DNA from: Yamagishiella unicocca
Taxonomy: Eukaryota > Chlorophyta > Chlorophyceae > Chlamydomonadales > Volvocaceae
DNA length: 64,000 nt
Assembly: GCA_003116995.1 (NCBI GenBank)
Contig: BDSL01000048.1
Coordinates: 310,001-374,000 of the forward strand
Reading direction: 5' to 3'
In this document: piece by piece, positions 1-11,510 of the stretch
Layout of the letters: every line of letters begins with the position of its first letter
How positions within the stretch are numbered: position 1 is the stretch's first letter
Translations under genes and position numbers: made by a program
The notes under the pieces: model-generated
What the model was told of the DNA's origin: nothing
The model's database searches: none
The model's input: only the letters and a program-made list of their open reading frames with translations

Positions 1-3000
1 CCGTCGCTGTCCGGCCGGGTCGCCCTCACGCTGGGGGAGCGGGTGGCGGCGGTGGTGCTGGCGCTGGTGATGGAGGGCTTCCTGGCGCTGCTGCTGGGGC
101 AGCGAGGGGACGAGGAGCGGGCGGCCGAGATCGCCCAAGGTGGGGTGTGCTGCGGGCGGGCGGGGCGGTGCGATGAAAACCCGGAGGTCGAATGGGGTGG
201 GGTGGGGCGGTGCGGCGGGGTGCTGCAGCGGCAGGTTCCGCTTCCTCCGTATCACACCGCTGATGCACCCCGCGTGCTGATGAGTGACGGCACACGAGTG
301 CACCTCTGCCCGCAGTCCGGGTGGACCACCTCTGCGGGCGCACCTCTGCCCGCAGCACCTCCTCCGCGCCCGCCCGTCCTAATCCCGGATGCGCCCCCGC
401 CCTGCTCCCCCAATTGCGGAACCGGCGGGAAGGCTTCGGCAGGGCGCTGCTGGCCCGGGGCGGTGCGAGGTCGTGCGGCCGGAGCCTGCTGTCCCCCTGG
501 GCGCAGCGGCTGCTGGACAGTGCGTCGGTGGCGGAGCTGCAGCAGCAGGTGGGGGTGGGGGTGGAGGTGCGGGAGGGTAGCGACGTGGGGGGGTTCGAGA
601 AAGACCCGTGGATGCCCGAAAAAACGATTAGGATTGGAGATGCATGCTGGAGAACTGGGTTGGGGAGACTAAAGCCGAAGGTCGTAATATGACCTCTGGC
701 GGCTAAGCTAAGGCGGCTAGCTATAGCGACGTGGGGGGGGGGCACGCCTGTCGACCGCACAACCCGACGATGTGGCTCCATCATCCCCATCATCGCCATC
801 ATGGGTCCATTCACCCTTCGTGCCGTAGGTCCTGGGCGTGGGGCTCCCAGCGGGCGGCCCGCTGGCCGGCCCCCCCGCGGCTCCCTCCACCTTCCCCCCC
901 GCGGCCCCCCGCCGCTGCTGCCCCCTGCCTCTGGTGAGCCTCCGGGTGTGCTGGCTGCTGCGCCAGCTGCACACGCGCGCACTGGCTGCGGCTGCTGCTG
1001 CTGCTGCTGCTGCCAGCGGCGGCGGCCTGGGCGCAGGCGGCTCGGCCGCCGCGGATGCAGCGGTACCCGCCTGGTCGGCCATGGTGTTCTGCGAGAGGAA
1101 GGTGGGTGGGTGCGGACACTGGTGTGCGGGGCGTCGCTCGCGCCTGGCTGCATGTCGGCCCGGCTACCTCTTCCTCCTCCTCCTCCTCCTCCTCCTCCTG
1201 CTCCTCTTCCTCCTCCTTATCTTCCTCCTTCTCCTGGTCCTCCTCCTCCTCCTGCTCCTCCTCTACCTCCTCCTCTTCCTCCTCCTCCTGCTTCTCCTCC
1301 TCCTCATGGTGGTGGTGGTGGTGGCGATGCACTGTGGCCCCCTCCCCTCCCCACCCCTCCGCCGGCCGCAGTCCACATGCGAGGCGCTCTACCGTCTGGT
1401 CTCGGAGCTGCCGGCGCTCCAGGGGGTCCTCCGGGCCGGGGTGTTCATGGGCGCGAATGGCTCGACGGCGACGTCAGGCAGCACCACCCGGAAGGTGTCG
1501 GGGCATAAGGTGCAGCGGGGGGGGGCGGCGGGAGGGGGGGGGAGCTGCCATTGTGTGGAGCGACAAACCCTGAAACCCTGAATGGCCGCCCGGCCCCGCT
1601 CTTGTTGCCCGCTTGTGACCCCTCCCTACCTCCCTACCTCCCTACCTCCCTACCTCCCTACCTCCCTACCTCCCTACCTCCCTACCTCCCTACCTCCCTA
1701 CCTCCCTACCTCCCTACCTCCCTACCTCCCTACCTCCCTTCTCTCCCCTCAGCGCCAGGAGGAGGTGCGGCGGGAGTTCTCCTCCGGCCGCCTGAACCTG
1801 CTGCTGTCCACCTCGGTGGGCGCGGAGGGGCTGGACTTCAGGTGCGGGCACGCGGCAGGGGGCTGGGGGCTGGGGTAGGGGGCAGGGGCAGGGGCCCCGG
1901 AGGGTAGCTGGGAGTCGGCCTGCAGCAGAGGCAGTGCACCGGTTTCGAGCTAGACTGCTGGTTCCGCTGTTCACGACGTGCCCCCACCCCCTTGCCCCGC
2001 CCCGCACCCACCCCCTTGCCCCGCCCCGCACCCACCCCCTTGCCCCGCCCCGCACCCACCTCCTTGCCCCGCCCGCCTGTGCGCCGTTGCCCCGCAGCCA
2101 CTGCGCGCTGGTGGCGGCTCTGGACCTGCCCAAGCACGTGACCCCCTTCGTGCAGTCGGGCGGCAGGGCCCGGGCGCCAGGTGGGTGGAGAGCCGCACGT
2201 GACCCCCCTGCCCTGCCCTGCTGGCTGCGCAAGCCCGCTGCCCATCAACACCGCCCCCGCGACCCCACCGCCCTTGGTGTCTGTCCGCAGGGGCGGAGCA
2301 CTGGCTGCTGGTGAGCAGCCCGCAGGAGGAGGCCGCTGCCGCCAAGCTGCTCCAGTAAGTCGCCGCGTCCCCCGGCGCCACCGCACCGCACCGGAGGGCG
2401 CCGGAGGGTCCCCACACGCAGCCGGCTGCTGCCGGGCAGGGCGGCGGGCCCGCGGCCCGCAGGTTGCCGGTCGTGTGGGCGCTGCAGGGGGGCCCATCGC
2501 TGGGGCCCTCGGGGTGACGAGATTTCGCGTGTAAGAGCCAACACGTCCGTTCTCAGCACCTTGTGTGTTTTTGTACCTACGTTTGGTGGTTGCAGGGCCG
2601 AGGAGAAGATGCTGCTTCAGGCTCAGACCCTGGCAACGGCCAACTACCGAGCGATAGCGGACCCCTCTGCGGGTGGGTGGGTGGGTGGGGTTGGGTGGGG
2701 TTGGGTTCGAGGGAAACCCGTGGATGTCCGAAAAAACCCGTTTAAACAGAAGTTTTGGGGTTGGGTGGGGTTGGGTGGGGTGGGGTGGGGTGGGGTGGGG
2801 TTGGGTTCCACCATTTGGGTTTTCGGCGGGTCGTACCCCCCGCACCAAGGTGGGCGGTGTCGTACAGCTCTCGGCCGGGCAGTGGTATGGGCGGGAACAC
2901 CCGGACAGCACCGACCTGATGTAGCCACCATCGGGGCGAGCGGCGGGGTGCCTCGATGGCAGCACCCGGTGGAGGTGGAGGTGGAGGTGGAGGGTGGCGC

Positions 3001-6000
3001 CTGCCGAGCACGATGTCGCTCGCCTCGGGCCCGGATCCGAGTGGTTGCCATTATGCCGTACCACCGCAACGCCCCATGCCGTCCAGGATCTGGATCTGGA
3101 TCGGACGCCGACGCCAGTGATGACGTCATGGGCGAGGGCGGCGACGTGGCGGCCAATGAGGAGGAGGGCCAGGACCATGCCCTGGAAGTGGCAACCACAG
3201 GTGGGGGCAGCGGTCCTGCCGGAGGATATGCCCGGGGGGGAGCCCTTCCAGACCTCGCTGATTCACTGCCTCATTGTCGCACTGCCGCACCTCGGCACCC
3301 CCCCCTGCTCGCGTTATCGGGTCTATTACTGTAACCCCCCCTGCTCGCAGGCGCCCGGCTGCCCGCCGTGTGGGCTGTAGACCTGCTGCTGCAGCTGTGC
3401 TTCCAGCTGCCCGGCAACGACGGGTGCGCGCGGGCCGCTTGGCAGAGGTTATACCGTTGATGACTCACTCCCGGGGCCACACCTAGCTAGTGTCGCCGCA
3501 ATCCGCGTCTTCATGTCGTACACACCACGATCCGCTGAATGTGTCTGCGGCCAGTCACACCCTCCCCCCGCTTTAAGCGTGAGGGTGTCGGGCCACTCAA
3601 GCTTCCCCCCCTCGCCCCGCGCCCCCTCCGCCTCCGCCCACCCCCCAGCTGCACGGTGCTCCAGCCGCTCTTCCGCTGGCAGGAGGCGGGTCCGGCCCAC
3701 GCCCGCAGCTTCAGCTACCGCGTGTTCCTGCCCGCCAACCTGGCGATGGAGGCAGTCAACGGACCCCACTGCGGCAGCAAGGACCTCGCGAAGAAGGTGC
3801 GGAAGGCCAGCCGAGGGGAGCGGAAGCGCGGGGGGGAGTGGGGAAGGGCAGGGAGGGTGGGGGTGAAGCCTGGGACTGGCGCCTTCAACCCGCTGCTGCT
3901 GCTGTGACCCTTCATCCAACAACCCTCAACCCGCCGATCGTCCTTGAAGTTCTCTTTGCTCCCACCTGCCGCCGGCTGGGCACCCCGGCCCCCGATTCTG
4001 CCCCCCTCCAAACGTCTATTCTAAACGATTTTTCCTTCCGTACACGGGTTTTCCTTGCACCCCCCGCGCACGCCTGCTTCCCCCCTCCCCACCCCCTCTC
4101 AGCTGGCGTGCCTGGAGGCCGTGCGGCGGCTGTGGCAGCGAGGAGACCTGGACGACCACCTGAGGCTGAGGTTCACCCGCCGGGCGGCGACCCGGGCGGC
4201 GCACAAGGCGGCGTTCGGCGGCTGTGAGTGACCCGCCCCGTCGCCAGAGAGGTGTCCCTGCGCGGGTGCCTTTGCGCACCGGCCGCTGAACAAGCTGCTG
4301 GTCATGATGCAGTATCCGCGGTATCTCCCCGACCATGCCTTAGAGCCTAGAAACGAGGACAACCGCTGGGATATCTCTTGTATGGAAATAGCCTCTCGCG
4401 ACCTCCTTCCTCCTCCCCCTGCTGTATCCCTCTCACCCTTTCACCCCTCCTCTCTCCACCGCCCTTGCTGCGCCCCTCCTCTCCCTTCCCCAGTCCAACA
4501 CTCCATCCCCCAGGTCACCCTCACACACCGCCTGCCCAAGCGCCTGCGCCCCGGCCCCGGCCCCGCCCTCGGCCCCGCCAGCGACCACAGCGCGTCGCCC
4601 AGCGACCACGCCTCTGCGGGCCGCCCCAGCGCCGCCCCCTACCACCTGTACGGCTTCCTCCTCAAACCCAAGAGCGCCGCGGCCGGCTGGAGGGGTGCTG
4701 ACGGTGCCGGGTCCCCCCTCAGCGGCCTGATCTACTGTTCGATGTCGCAGCAGGAGGGTGTAGCTGGGGGCGGCGGCGGGGTGGCGGCGGTGCACTGCTG
4801 GGGCGTGGTGCTGCACGGGTTGCTGCCGCCCGAGCTGCCGCCGTTCGATCTGTTTCTGCCGTCCGGCGGCAAGGGTAGGTGGTCCAGGGGCGAAGGAAGG
4901 GAGCAGCCGAGAGAAGATAGTTAACAAATATTACACGAAAATTTAAAGGAAGAACCTCCAAGACTTATTTCCAAGTCGAATACTGAAACATGGTGTACCA
5001 AACGGGCTCCTACTCGGCCTCCTAGTCCACGGGCTTTCCTCAACCCTTCGTCCCCCTTGCAGGTGAGTTCGCCGTGCAGGCGCAGCCCCTGTACCTGGGC
5101 CCCCTGCCCGCCGGCCCCTCCCTGGACTCGGCCCTAAACGCCATCGGCGGCGTCGTCATGGGCCTGGCAACGTGGCCCTGCCCCGCAGCCGTCGCGAGGG
5201 CCGCCGCCGCCGCCGGCCAGCCGCTCGCCTCGCCGCCAGTGAGTACGGCCCAGCGGGACGAGTGGGAGCGGCGAGTGGGCTTCCGCCGCCTGGCTGCGGC
5301 GCTGCGAGGGCTTGCGCTCCAGGGAGGCAGCGACCGGTCCCCAGATCAAATGGATTGGACGACATTCACGAACTGTACGGCCACAGATCACTGCGGTGTC
5401 GACGGTACGGCAGATGAGGGTGGTGCGGAGCCGAGGGACTACGACCGCAAGTCGGCTGGCGGCCCAGACACCTGCTGGTGGACGGCGGTGCCGCTGCGGC
5501 TGCCGTACGGCGCCGACGGCGCCGACTCCCAAGGCGACGCCGCCATGGATGGTTGCGGTTGCGCAGCGGGTTCTAGCGGCAGGAGCTGCGGCAGCGGTGA
5601 CAGCGGCGGCGGCGGCACGGCGGGCGGCGTCGCCGCCGCCGCCGCCGCCGGCGGTGACGTGCCTGTGGTGCCTGAGGTCGCGGAGCTCGCGGCGGCGGCG
5701 GCGCGGGACGCGGGTGGTGCTGAGGCTGTGTCGTACATCGACTGGGCCGTCGTACGGAGCTTGGCGGTGGCTCCTGCCCCCCTGTCCCAGGGCAGCTGCT
5801 GGGGGGGCCCCGCTGCCGGGTCGCCTCGCGAGCCTGCCGACCTCCCGTCCGGGCCCCCGACACCGACCCCGTCACCCGACGGCCGCCTGGCGCAGCTGGT
5901 GCGCCAGCACGGGCTGCTCATATCCCTCACCACGTACCGCCTGTGCGCCCCCGTGGTGGGGCTGGCGGACGCGGCGAAGGAGGGCGGCGGCGGCGGAGGC

Positions 6001-6106
6001 GGCGGCGAGGAGGAGGTGACGCTGAGGGAGCAGTCGTCGTACGGCCGGGGGTGGCCGGACTGGCTCCGAAGCCGCACGGAGGGCGGCAAGACACACGGTC
6101 GCGGTC

Positions 6107-6144
<38 letters not shown>

Positions 6145-9100
6145 AGCGTTCAGGGGCCTCAGGGGCCGGTGGCTCAGCACCCGCGGGCCGCAGCCGCGGT
6201 GTCGCTAGCAGCAGAGGCCTCCGCAGCAGCAGCCGCCAGAGCCGCTGCCACTCCGGTGGTTGAGGCCCCCAGCGACGAGCTGATGCCGCAGGTTGCAGGA
6301 GAAGGGGGAGGCCATCCAGGGGGAGATGGGCCGCCGCTTGGCGACGGCGGTGGCGGCGGCGCCATCGGCGGCGCCACCGCCAACGGGTGCGGGGGGGTAC
6401 CTGGTACCGTCAGCGGCGCCGCCGGGCGTGTCAAGGTGAACCGCTACCGGGAGGCTCCGCAGCTGCTGCCGGAGCTGCTGGCGCTGTTCCCTCTGGACGC
6501 GGCGCGGTGGCGGCTGCTGCAGGGGCTGCCGGCGATCATGTGGCGGCTGGAGGGGCTGGTGGCGGCGGCGGAGCTGCTGGAGACCACCCTGCGGCCCGCC
6601 AGGTGGGGCTGACGAATCGAGCCGAGCTACACGGCTGCAGAGCAACCGGTCTGAACCGAGCAAAGCGAGACGCTCCTTCCCTGGACAGGGGCCAAACACA
6701 CCGGACAGGGTCCACCCCCCCCTTCACGGATTCTCTTTAAACCCCCCTTGATCGACCTTCCGGCGCCCTCATCTCTCCACGGGTCTCCCTCGAAACCCCC
6801 TCCCTCCCGCAGGTTTGCTCCTGTGTGGAGCGGCGCGGGGCGGGGCGGGGGCCGCCCGGCCGAGGCAGAGCAGCAGCTGCTGCTCACCGCCTCCGCCCTG
6901 ACCGCGCCGGCGGCCCGCGACCCCTGGTTCAACAACGACCGACTGGAGTACCTGGGCGACGCAGTGCTCAAGCTGCTGGCGCACCTGTACGTGTTCCTCA
7001 AGGAGAGGTGCGCCACCGCACGGCGGGGGGGCTGCATGACCCCCAGGCGCTTCCAGTTCCCACCCTACCCTACCCTACCCTGCCCGGGCCCTTCCGAATA
7101 ACCCGCCCGCCCCTGTGTTTTTCCCCCTGCCCCGCAGACACGTCCCCACCAGCCACGAGGGGGTGCTGTCCTTCATGCGGGACGCCCTGGTGGCCAACGA
7201 GGTGCTGGCGGCGCACGCCCTGGGGCCGCGGCTGGACCTGGCGGCGGTGCTGCGGGCGCTGCCGTTCGAGCGCAGCCGGGCGCTGCGGCAGGCGCTGCTG
7301 GCGCCCGACGAGGCGGACGACGGCACACCGCTGCACCACCACCGCCCCTTCCCCGCAGCAGCTGCAGCGGCAGCTGTACCGGTGTCGCAACCACCAGCGC
7401 CAGCAGCGGCGCCGCCAACCCCAGGCGCTGCTGCCGCTGAGGAGGCGGGTCGCGCCAAGCGAGCCGCAGTGGTGGCAGCCGAACCGGGGGCGGGAGGTGC
7501 AGTCGCCGGATCAGCGGATCAGCTGCCGGCAGCCTCGGCGGCGATGCCATTGGAGGCAGCTGGAGCTGCTGGTTCCGGAGCTGGGGGTCTTGGTTCCGGA
7601 GCTGGACCTGCTGGTTCCGGAGCTGGAGCTGCTGGTTCCGGAGCTGAGGCTGCTGGTTCCGGAGCTGCGGAAGTGCGTCTGGGCGCCAGCCCTCCCGAGG
7701 GGGCGGAGCAGCAGCCAGGTGCAGGCAGACGGCGGAAGCCGGCGCGAACACCGCGGCAGCAGCGGCAGGGGCAGGTGCTGGCGACACGCGTGTTGACGGT
7801 GGGTGGCGGGTGCCTGTTGACGGTGGACTGCTCCGGCCCCAGTCGTCAGCCTCCCGACAACCCCGGTTGCCGTACATCAACTGCTGCTGCCCTGTTCACG
7901 TGTGGAAACCCTAGTTGGCGTACACGGACTCCTCCATTGTTGCTGCTGCCCTCGTCGTTTGTGGGAACGCAGGGGGTGAATGGGAAGCGGATGGCGGACT
8001 GCCTGGAGGCGCTCATCGGCGCGCACCTGCTGCCCGCACTGGAGGCAACGGCGGGAGCAGGGGCCGGTGGCGGCGCTGCTGGAGCGGGCGTGGTCCAGGC
8101 CGGGGCGGGAGCCGTCGGGTCGACACCCGCCACCTGCAGCCCGGAGGTGCAGGTGACTGGTGGGACGGCTGTGGGAGACACACATACACACACACACCCC
8201 GCGACGCCCGTCAAGTCTTACCCCTCCCTCCCCCCGCGCACCTCCCCCCCGCACCTGCACCCCCCCCCAACCCACCAGGCCGCAGTCCATGCCGCCTTGT
8301 GCTTCTGCGTGGGCGGCGGCGTGCTGCCGGAGGACGCCTCGGACGTGATCCTGCAGGGGCTGGAGGAAGTGGCGCCGGGCGGGGCCAGAGCCGGGGTCGG
8401 GACCGGGGGGACAGACGCAGCCGCGGCTGTGGAGGGCGGTGCGGTGGGTCATCAGGCGGGAGGGGCCACCCGGGGCGGTAGCGGCAGCAGCAGCGGTGCG
8501 GCCCTGCCGCGGGATCAGCAGCTCGGCGCCGTCATGACGGGCGCGTTGAGGCGCAGCTTGGCGGCGGTGGAGGAGCTCCTGGGCCACAGCTTCAGCCACC
8601 CGATGCTGTGCGTGCAGGTGCGTGTGATGGTGCTGTGATGCATCGATCGATGTGCACACCTCGTGTTGGTTGGTTGGTTGGTTGGTTGGTTGCTGAGCCC
8701 AACCGTCTCTTGCCGCGCTCGCCACACACCCTCCAGCGCGAGCTCGCCCTTCCCTTGCGCCCCCGGGCACCTACCAGAGCAAACCTCCACTTCCGGTCGC
8801 CGCGCGCCCTCTCCCCCTGCTCCCCTGCTCCCCTGCTCCCCTGCTCCCCTGCTCCCCTGCTCCCCTGCTCCCCTGCTCCCCTGCTCCCCTGCTCCCCTCC
8901 CCCCTGCACACATACACACACACGCTGGCAGGCTCTGACCCACGTGAGCCACCCCCGGGCTGCCAGCTGCGGCGGCGGCTACCAGCGGGTGGAGTTCCTG
9001 GGGGACGCGGTGCTGGGGCTGGTGGCGTCGCTGTGGGCGTACAGGTGCGGACGCGGGTGGGGGTGCGGGTGGGGTTGTAGGGGTGGAGGTGCGGGTGGGG

Positions 9101-10455
9101 GTGCGGCCTGGTGTATTGTAGGGGTGGAGGTGCGGGCCCGCAAGGGCAGGGCGAACTCGCGCAACGTGCCGACCTGCGACAAGGTCTCAACAGCTGCGTA
9201 CCGGCTTCACTCGCAACCCTCGCACTCGATGACGTGCCGCCCTCGCCCTCGCCCCAGCAATCGACCCCTTCCTCCCACAGACTACCGGTGCTTGCGTGTG
9301 TATGCCCCTCTGTCCCCCGCCCCGCAACCCGCGGTTCGCCTTTACAGCACCGACCCACGGGTCTCCTCTCATACCCGCCCCCCTCCGCTCCGCGGGTTAT
9401 CTCTTACCCCCCTCCGCCCCGCTGCCTGCTCCAGGGAGGGCGGCAGCGCCGAGGATATGACTGTCCGCCGCAGCGCGCTCGTCAGCAACGGACCGCTGGC
9501 GGCCGCGGCGGTGCGCAGCGGGCTGCACCTGCAGCTGCACACCGGGTCGGGCAGCCTGGAGGAGGCGGTGGCCCGCTTCGCAGCCAGCTACCAGGTGGGG
9601 CGGACGGCGCGAGCGCACCGGTGCCGGTGCGGTGCGCGGCTGGGTGTGGGTGGGGCTCCCCACAGGAGCACGGGAGCAGAGGTGCTGGCTTGCGGCGGTG
9701 TCAGGGCCTTAGGGAGCGACGAGGACGGACGGCGGCTGCTAACCTGGAAGGCAAAGCGCATATGTGTCTGCCTGCATGTGATGTCGTACAACGGCGCAGC
9801 GGCGTGAGCTGTATTTAGTAATGGGCCACTCCGCACGCTCTTTGTGGGCGCCGTCGACGCCCCCTCAGGCTGCGCTGGCGGATGGCGGCTCCGAGGGGTC
9901 CGTGGTGGTCACAACCGCCGAGCGGCTCGCAAAGAACGTGAGGGCGGCGCGCGGGGGCCAGAAGAGCCGACAGGGCCAGCTGGGGGAGCAGGACAAGGGG
10001 GAGACCAGCAAGGCGTGCGGTGAGGCAGGGCAGCAGACGGAGGCTGGCGCAGCTGATGCCTCGTCGCCTGAGGCGGCGGCACCGGCACCAGCACCGGCAC
10101 CAGCACCGGCGCTGCGGGCCCCGAAGGTGAGATCGAGGTGTCAGGCATCGAATCGATGGCGCCGCACTCGCCCAATTGACACATCTGCATTCGCGGCCGC
10201 CCGCATGGGCTCGAATCCGCCCTCCCTGGCTTAGGAAACCGTCGGACCCCATCCCATCTCAATCCTTAAGCTGACGACCTGCGGCTTCGCGGTCCTCCAA
10301 TGCTGTGCCCCTCGCAACCTCCGCCCCGCCCCGCCTGCTGGGGCTTGCAGGCGCTTGCGGACGTGTTGGAGGCGCTGGTGGGTGCGGTGTACCTGGACAG
10401 CGGCGGCAACCTGGAGGCGACGGAGCGGGCGGTGGCGCGGCTGCTGCTGACGTGA
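1..10455 (+). CDS. Dicer-like endoribonuclease A (5' end outside window)
   Basis: Processes long dsRNA to small RNAs. Phase-checked exons include <1-139, 316-548, 829-1101, 1372-1494, 1753-1841, 2098-2180, 2291-2354 and 2596-2672. Later exons include one near 5061-6601, 6813-~7006, one from about 7138, ~7970-8152, 8279-8619, 8932-9044, 9435-9594, 9870-10125 and 10351-10455 (TGA). Order: helicase C-terminal domain (STSVGAEGLDF, then motif VI QSGGRARA), Dicer-dimerisation domain (3351-4224), a large platform/PAZ-position exon, connector helix, RNase IIIa (RLEYLGDAVLK, 6940-6975; GKRMADCLEALIGAH, ~7980-8030) and RNase IIIb (RVEFLGDAVLG, 8988-9020; LADVLEALVGAVYL, 10354-10395). Both RNase III domains keep the E..D and D..E catalytic residues, so activity is expected. 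I see no clear PAZ motif and no dsRNA-binding domain. The protein ends 20 residues after the last catalytic motif. The N-terminal DExH half lies upstream of the window. Tandem paralog downstream. Confidence 0.9.
591..672 (+). repeat. Intronic dispersed element, copy 1 (nearly full)
   Basis: In a DCL-A intron (549-828). Starts GGTTCGAGAAAGACCCGTGG at its exon-proximal end, 43 nt after the donor. It ends with the block TGCATGCTGGAGAACTGGGT, which is shared with the copies at 45760 and 46635. Confidence 0.8.
1163..1303 (+). repeat. CTC/TCC-rich triplet tract
   Basis: About 140 bp of CTC/TCC triplets, a pyrimidine-only strand, in the DCL-A intron 1102-1371. It gives spurious Leu- and Glu-rich ORFs. 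Confidence 0.85.
1622..1738 (+). repeat. 8-bp tandem repeat (CCCTACCT)n
   Basis: About 14 nearly perfect units directly upstream of the acceptor at 1752, so the array serves as the polypyrimidine tract of a DCL-A intron. Confidence 0.9.
1979..2066 (+). repeat. 24-bp tandem repeat
   Basis: About 3.5 units of TTGCCCCGCCCCGCACCCAC plus four C, in the DCL-A intron before the exon at 2098. Confidence 0.85.
2704..2758 (+). repeat. Intronic dispersed element, copy 2
   Basis: In a DCL-A intron (2673-3086). GGTTCGAGGGAAACCCGTGG starts 32 nt after the donor, followed by the CCGAAAAAACCCGTTTAAAC block. It is preceded by a GGGTTGGGT-type G-rich run that continues from the splice donor and recurs after the element. 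Confidence 0.8.
4014..4061 (-). repeat. Intronic dispersed element, copy 3 (inverted)
   Basis: In a DCL-A intron (3798-4101). It reads in reverse complement: GTGCAAGGAAAACCCGTGTA, then a GAAAAATCGTTTAGAATAGAC-type body without the last block. The conserved end faces the downstream acceptor, 40 nt away. Confidence 0.75.
6735..6800 (-). repeat. Intronic dispersed element, degenerate inverted copy
   Basis: In a DCL-A intron (6602-6812). The reverse complement carries GTTTCGAGGGAGACCCGTGG and, at the far end, a GTTTAAAG-like block; the middle is diverged. The conserved end lies 13 nt from the next exon. Confidence 0.55.
7556..7669 (+). repeat. 18-bp coding repeat in DCL-A
   Basis: Degenerate 18-bp units containing GCTGGTTCCGGAGCTG encode a Gly/Ala/Ser-rich hexapeptide repeat (AGSGAG-like). 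It lies between the two RNase IIIa half-motifs, in what is probably a disordered insert. Confidence 0.75.
8816..8897 (+). repeat. 10-bp tandem repeat (CCCCTGCTCC)n
   Basis: About eight units in the DCL-A intron 8620-8931, just before the RNase IIIb exon. This intron has no counterpart in DCL-B. Confidence 0.9.
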
Positions 10456-11510
10456 CCGGGGCTGAGGGTGGCGCCGTTAACATGCGATGTCCTAAGCAGG
10501 CATCGGTGGTGCACTTGAAGGATGGCGATGGACGTGGTGTCACGTAATGATGTTTGTGTATTGCGTGCGAGTGGTTGGCCCCATAATTACTGCCGTACAT
10601 TGCGAAGGGGGGGCGTCGTACTTTCCTCGCTCTGGGGGGCCGGCCAGGCTGGGGCCGCATACCGGGTATGTGTTCCCCCGAGAGACAGCAGCGCTATATC
10701 ATGGCGTGGACGTGAATGTGCTCTTATGCTTTCTTATGGCACGTGTCCTTAGGCTTTCTTTTGGCTTGTGCCTACACGTTAGGCCGAAAGGCATATATTT
10801 TTTGATGGCCCGCCCGGCCCGTGTGCCCCCAAGAACTGACACACAAGAATGGATTGTCGGTGATGTGCCGTCATTTGGTTGGAAGGAGCTCCCGTGGAGC
10901 TTCAATCTTAAGCCAGCCCCGAGGGCTGTCGCATTAGCGAATGTAGAATGTGTGAACGTATGATCAGTAATGACGTCAGTATCATTTCACTGTCGCTGTA
11001 TAATACGGCCCGCTGAGCAGCATGGTCCGGACAGTCGACCAAATCGCTGTAAGTCGCTTCCGTTCTCACCGATCCATACGTCTTCACTGAAAGGATGACA
11101 GGCACGTATTGGATGCGGGCGTTGGTCGTTGGGCATGCGTTGCCTGCTTGCCTCGTTGCTTCGTTTTGCGTCATGGCACTCCAAGAATTTAATTGTTTTA
11201 TTTCGGCACAGCATCACGTAACTTGCCATTTGTGGCATCCGACAAGCCGCTGCGGGCTGGCCGTGAAAGTCACGGCAGGAAACGATTGTCGGTTGTACGG
11301 CTCTATGCCGATTTCTCGCCTCGCAACGCGTAACGTCTCAGAACGCTTCGTATGTGCCGATGAAGTGAGTCACGAATGATCCCTGCGGAAATCCCAGGAA
11401 AAAGATCCAATCGAGGACCCTTGAACGCCCATCCGCGCCGAGGCTCCCCGCCCTTGCACTAGGGCCGCAAACCACCTCTCACAACATATGCTAAATCTGC
11501 AACTGGGAGG
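10456..11510. other. Intergenic stretch: DCL-A 3' UTR and DCL-B upstream region
   Basis: No gene recognised. GC content falls compared with the flanking exons. A TGTAA at 11048-11052 is the first plausible poly(A)-type signal after the DCL-A stop, which would give a 3' UTR of about 600 nt. The remaining ~450 bp up to ATG 11511 should hold the DCL-B promoter and 5' UTR; I see no clear TATA box. Confidence 0.6.
11048..11052 (+). terminator. Candidate TGTAA poly(A) signal for DCL-A
   Basis: TGTAA pentamer, the usual volvocine polyadenylation signal, about 590 nt after the DCL-A stop codon and the first in that orientation that I found. The distance is on the long side for these algae, so the assignment is tentative. 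Confidence 0.4.

Noticed and set aside
1622..1738. CRISPR-like array
   Set aside because: The repeat is 8 bp without spacers, inside a eukaryotic intron; a simple microsatellite. The 30-bp array at 41518 also has no spacers.
1838..3178. 446-codon minus-strand ORF
   Set aside because: Antisense to DCL-A exons whose plus-strand frames match Dicer helicase motifs; an artefact of high GC content.
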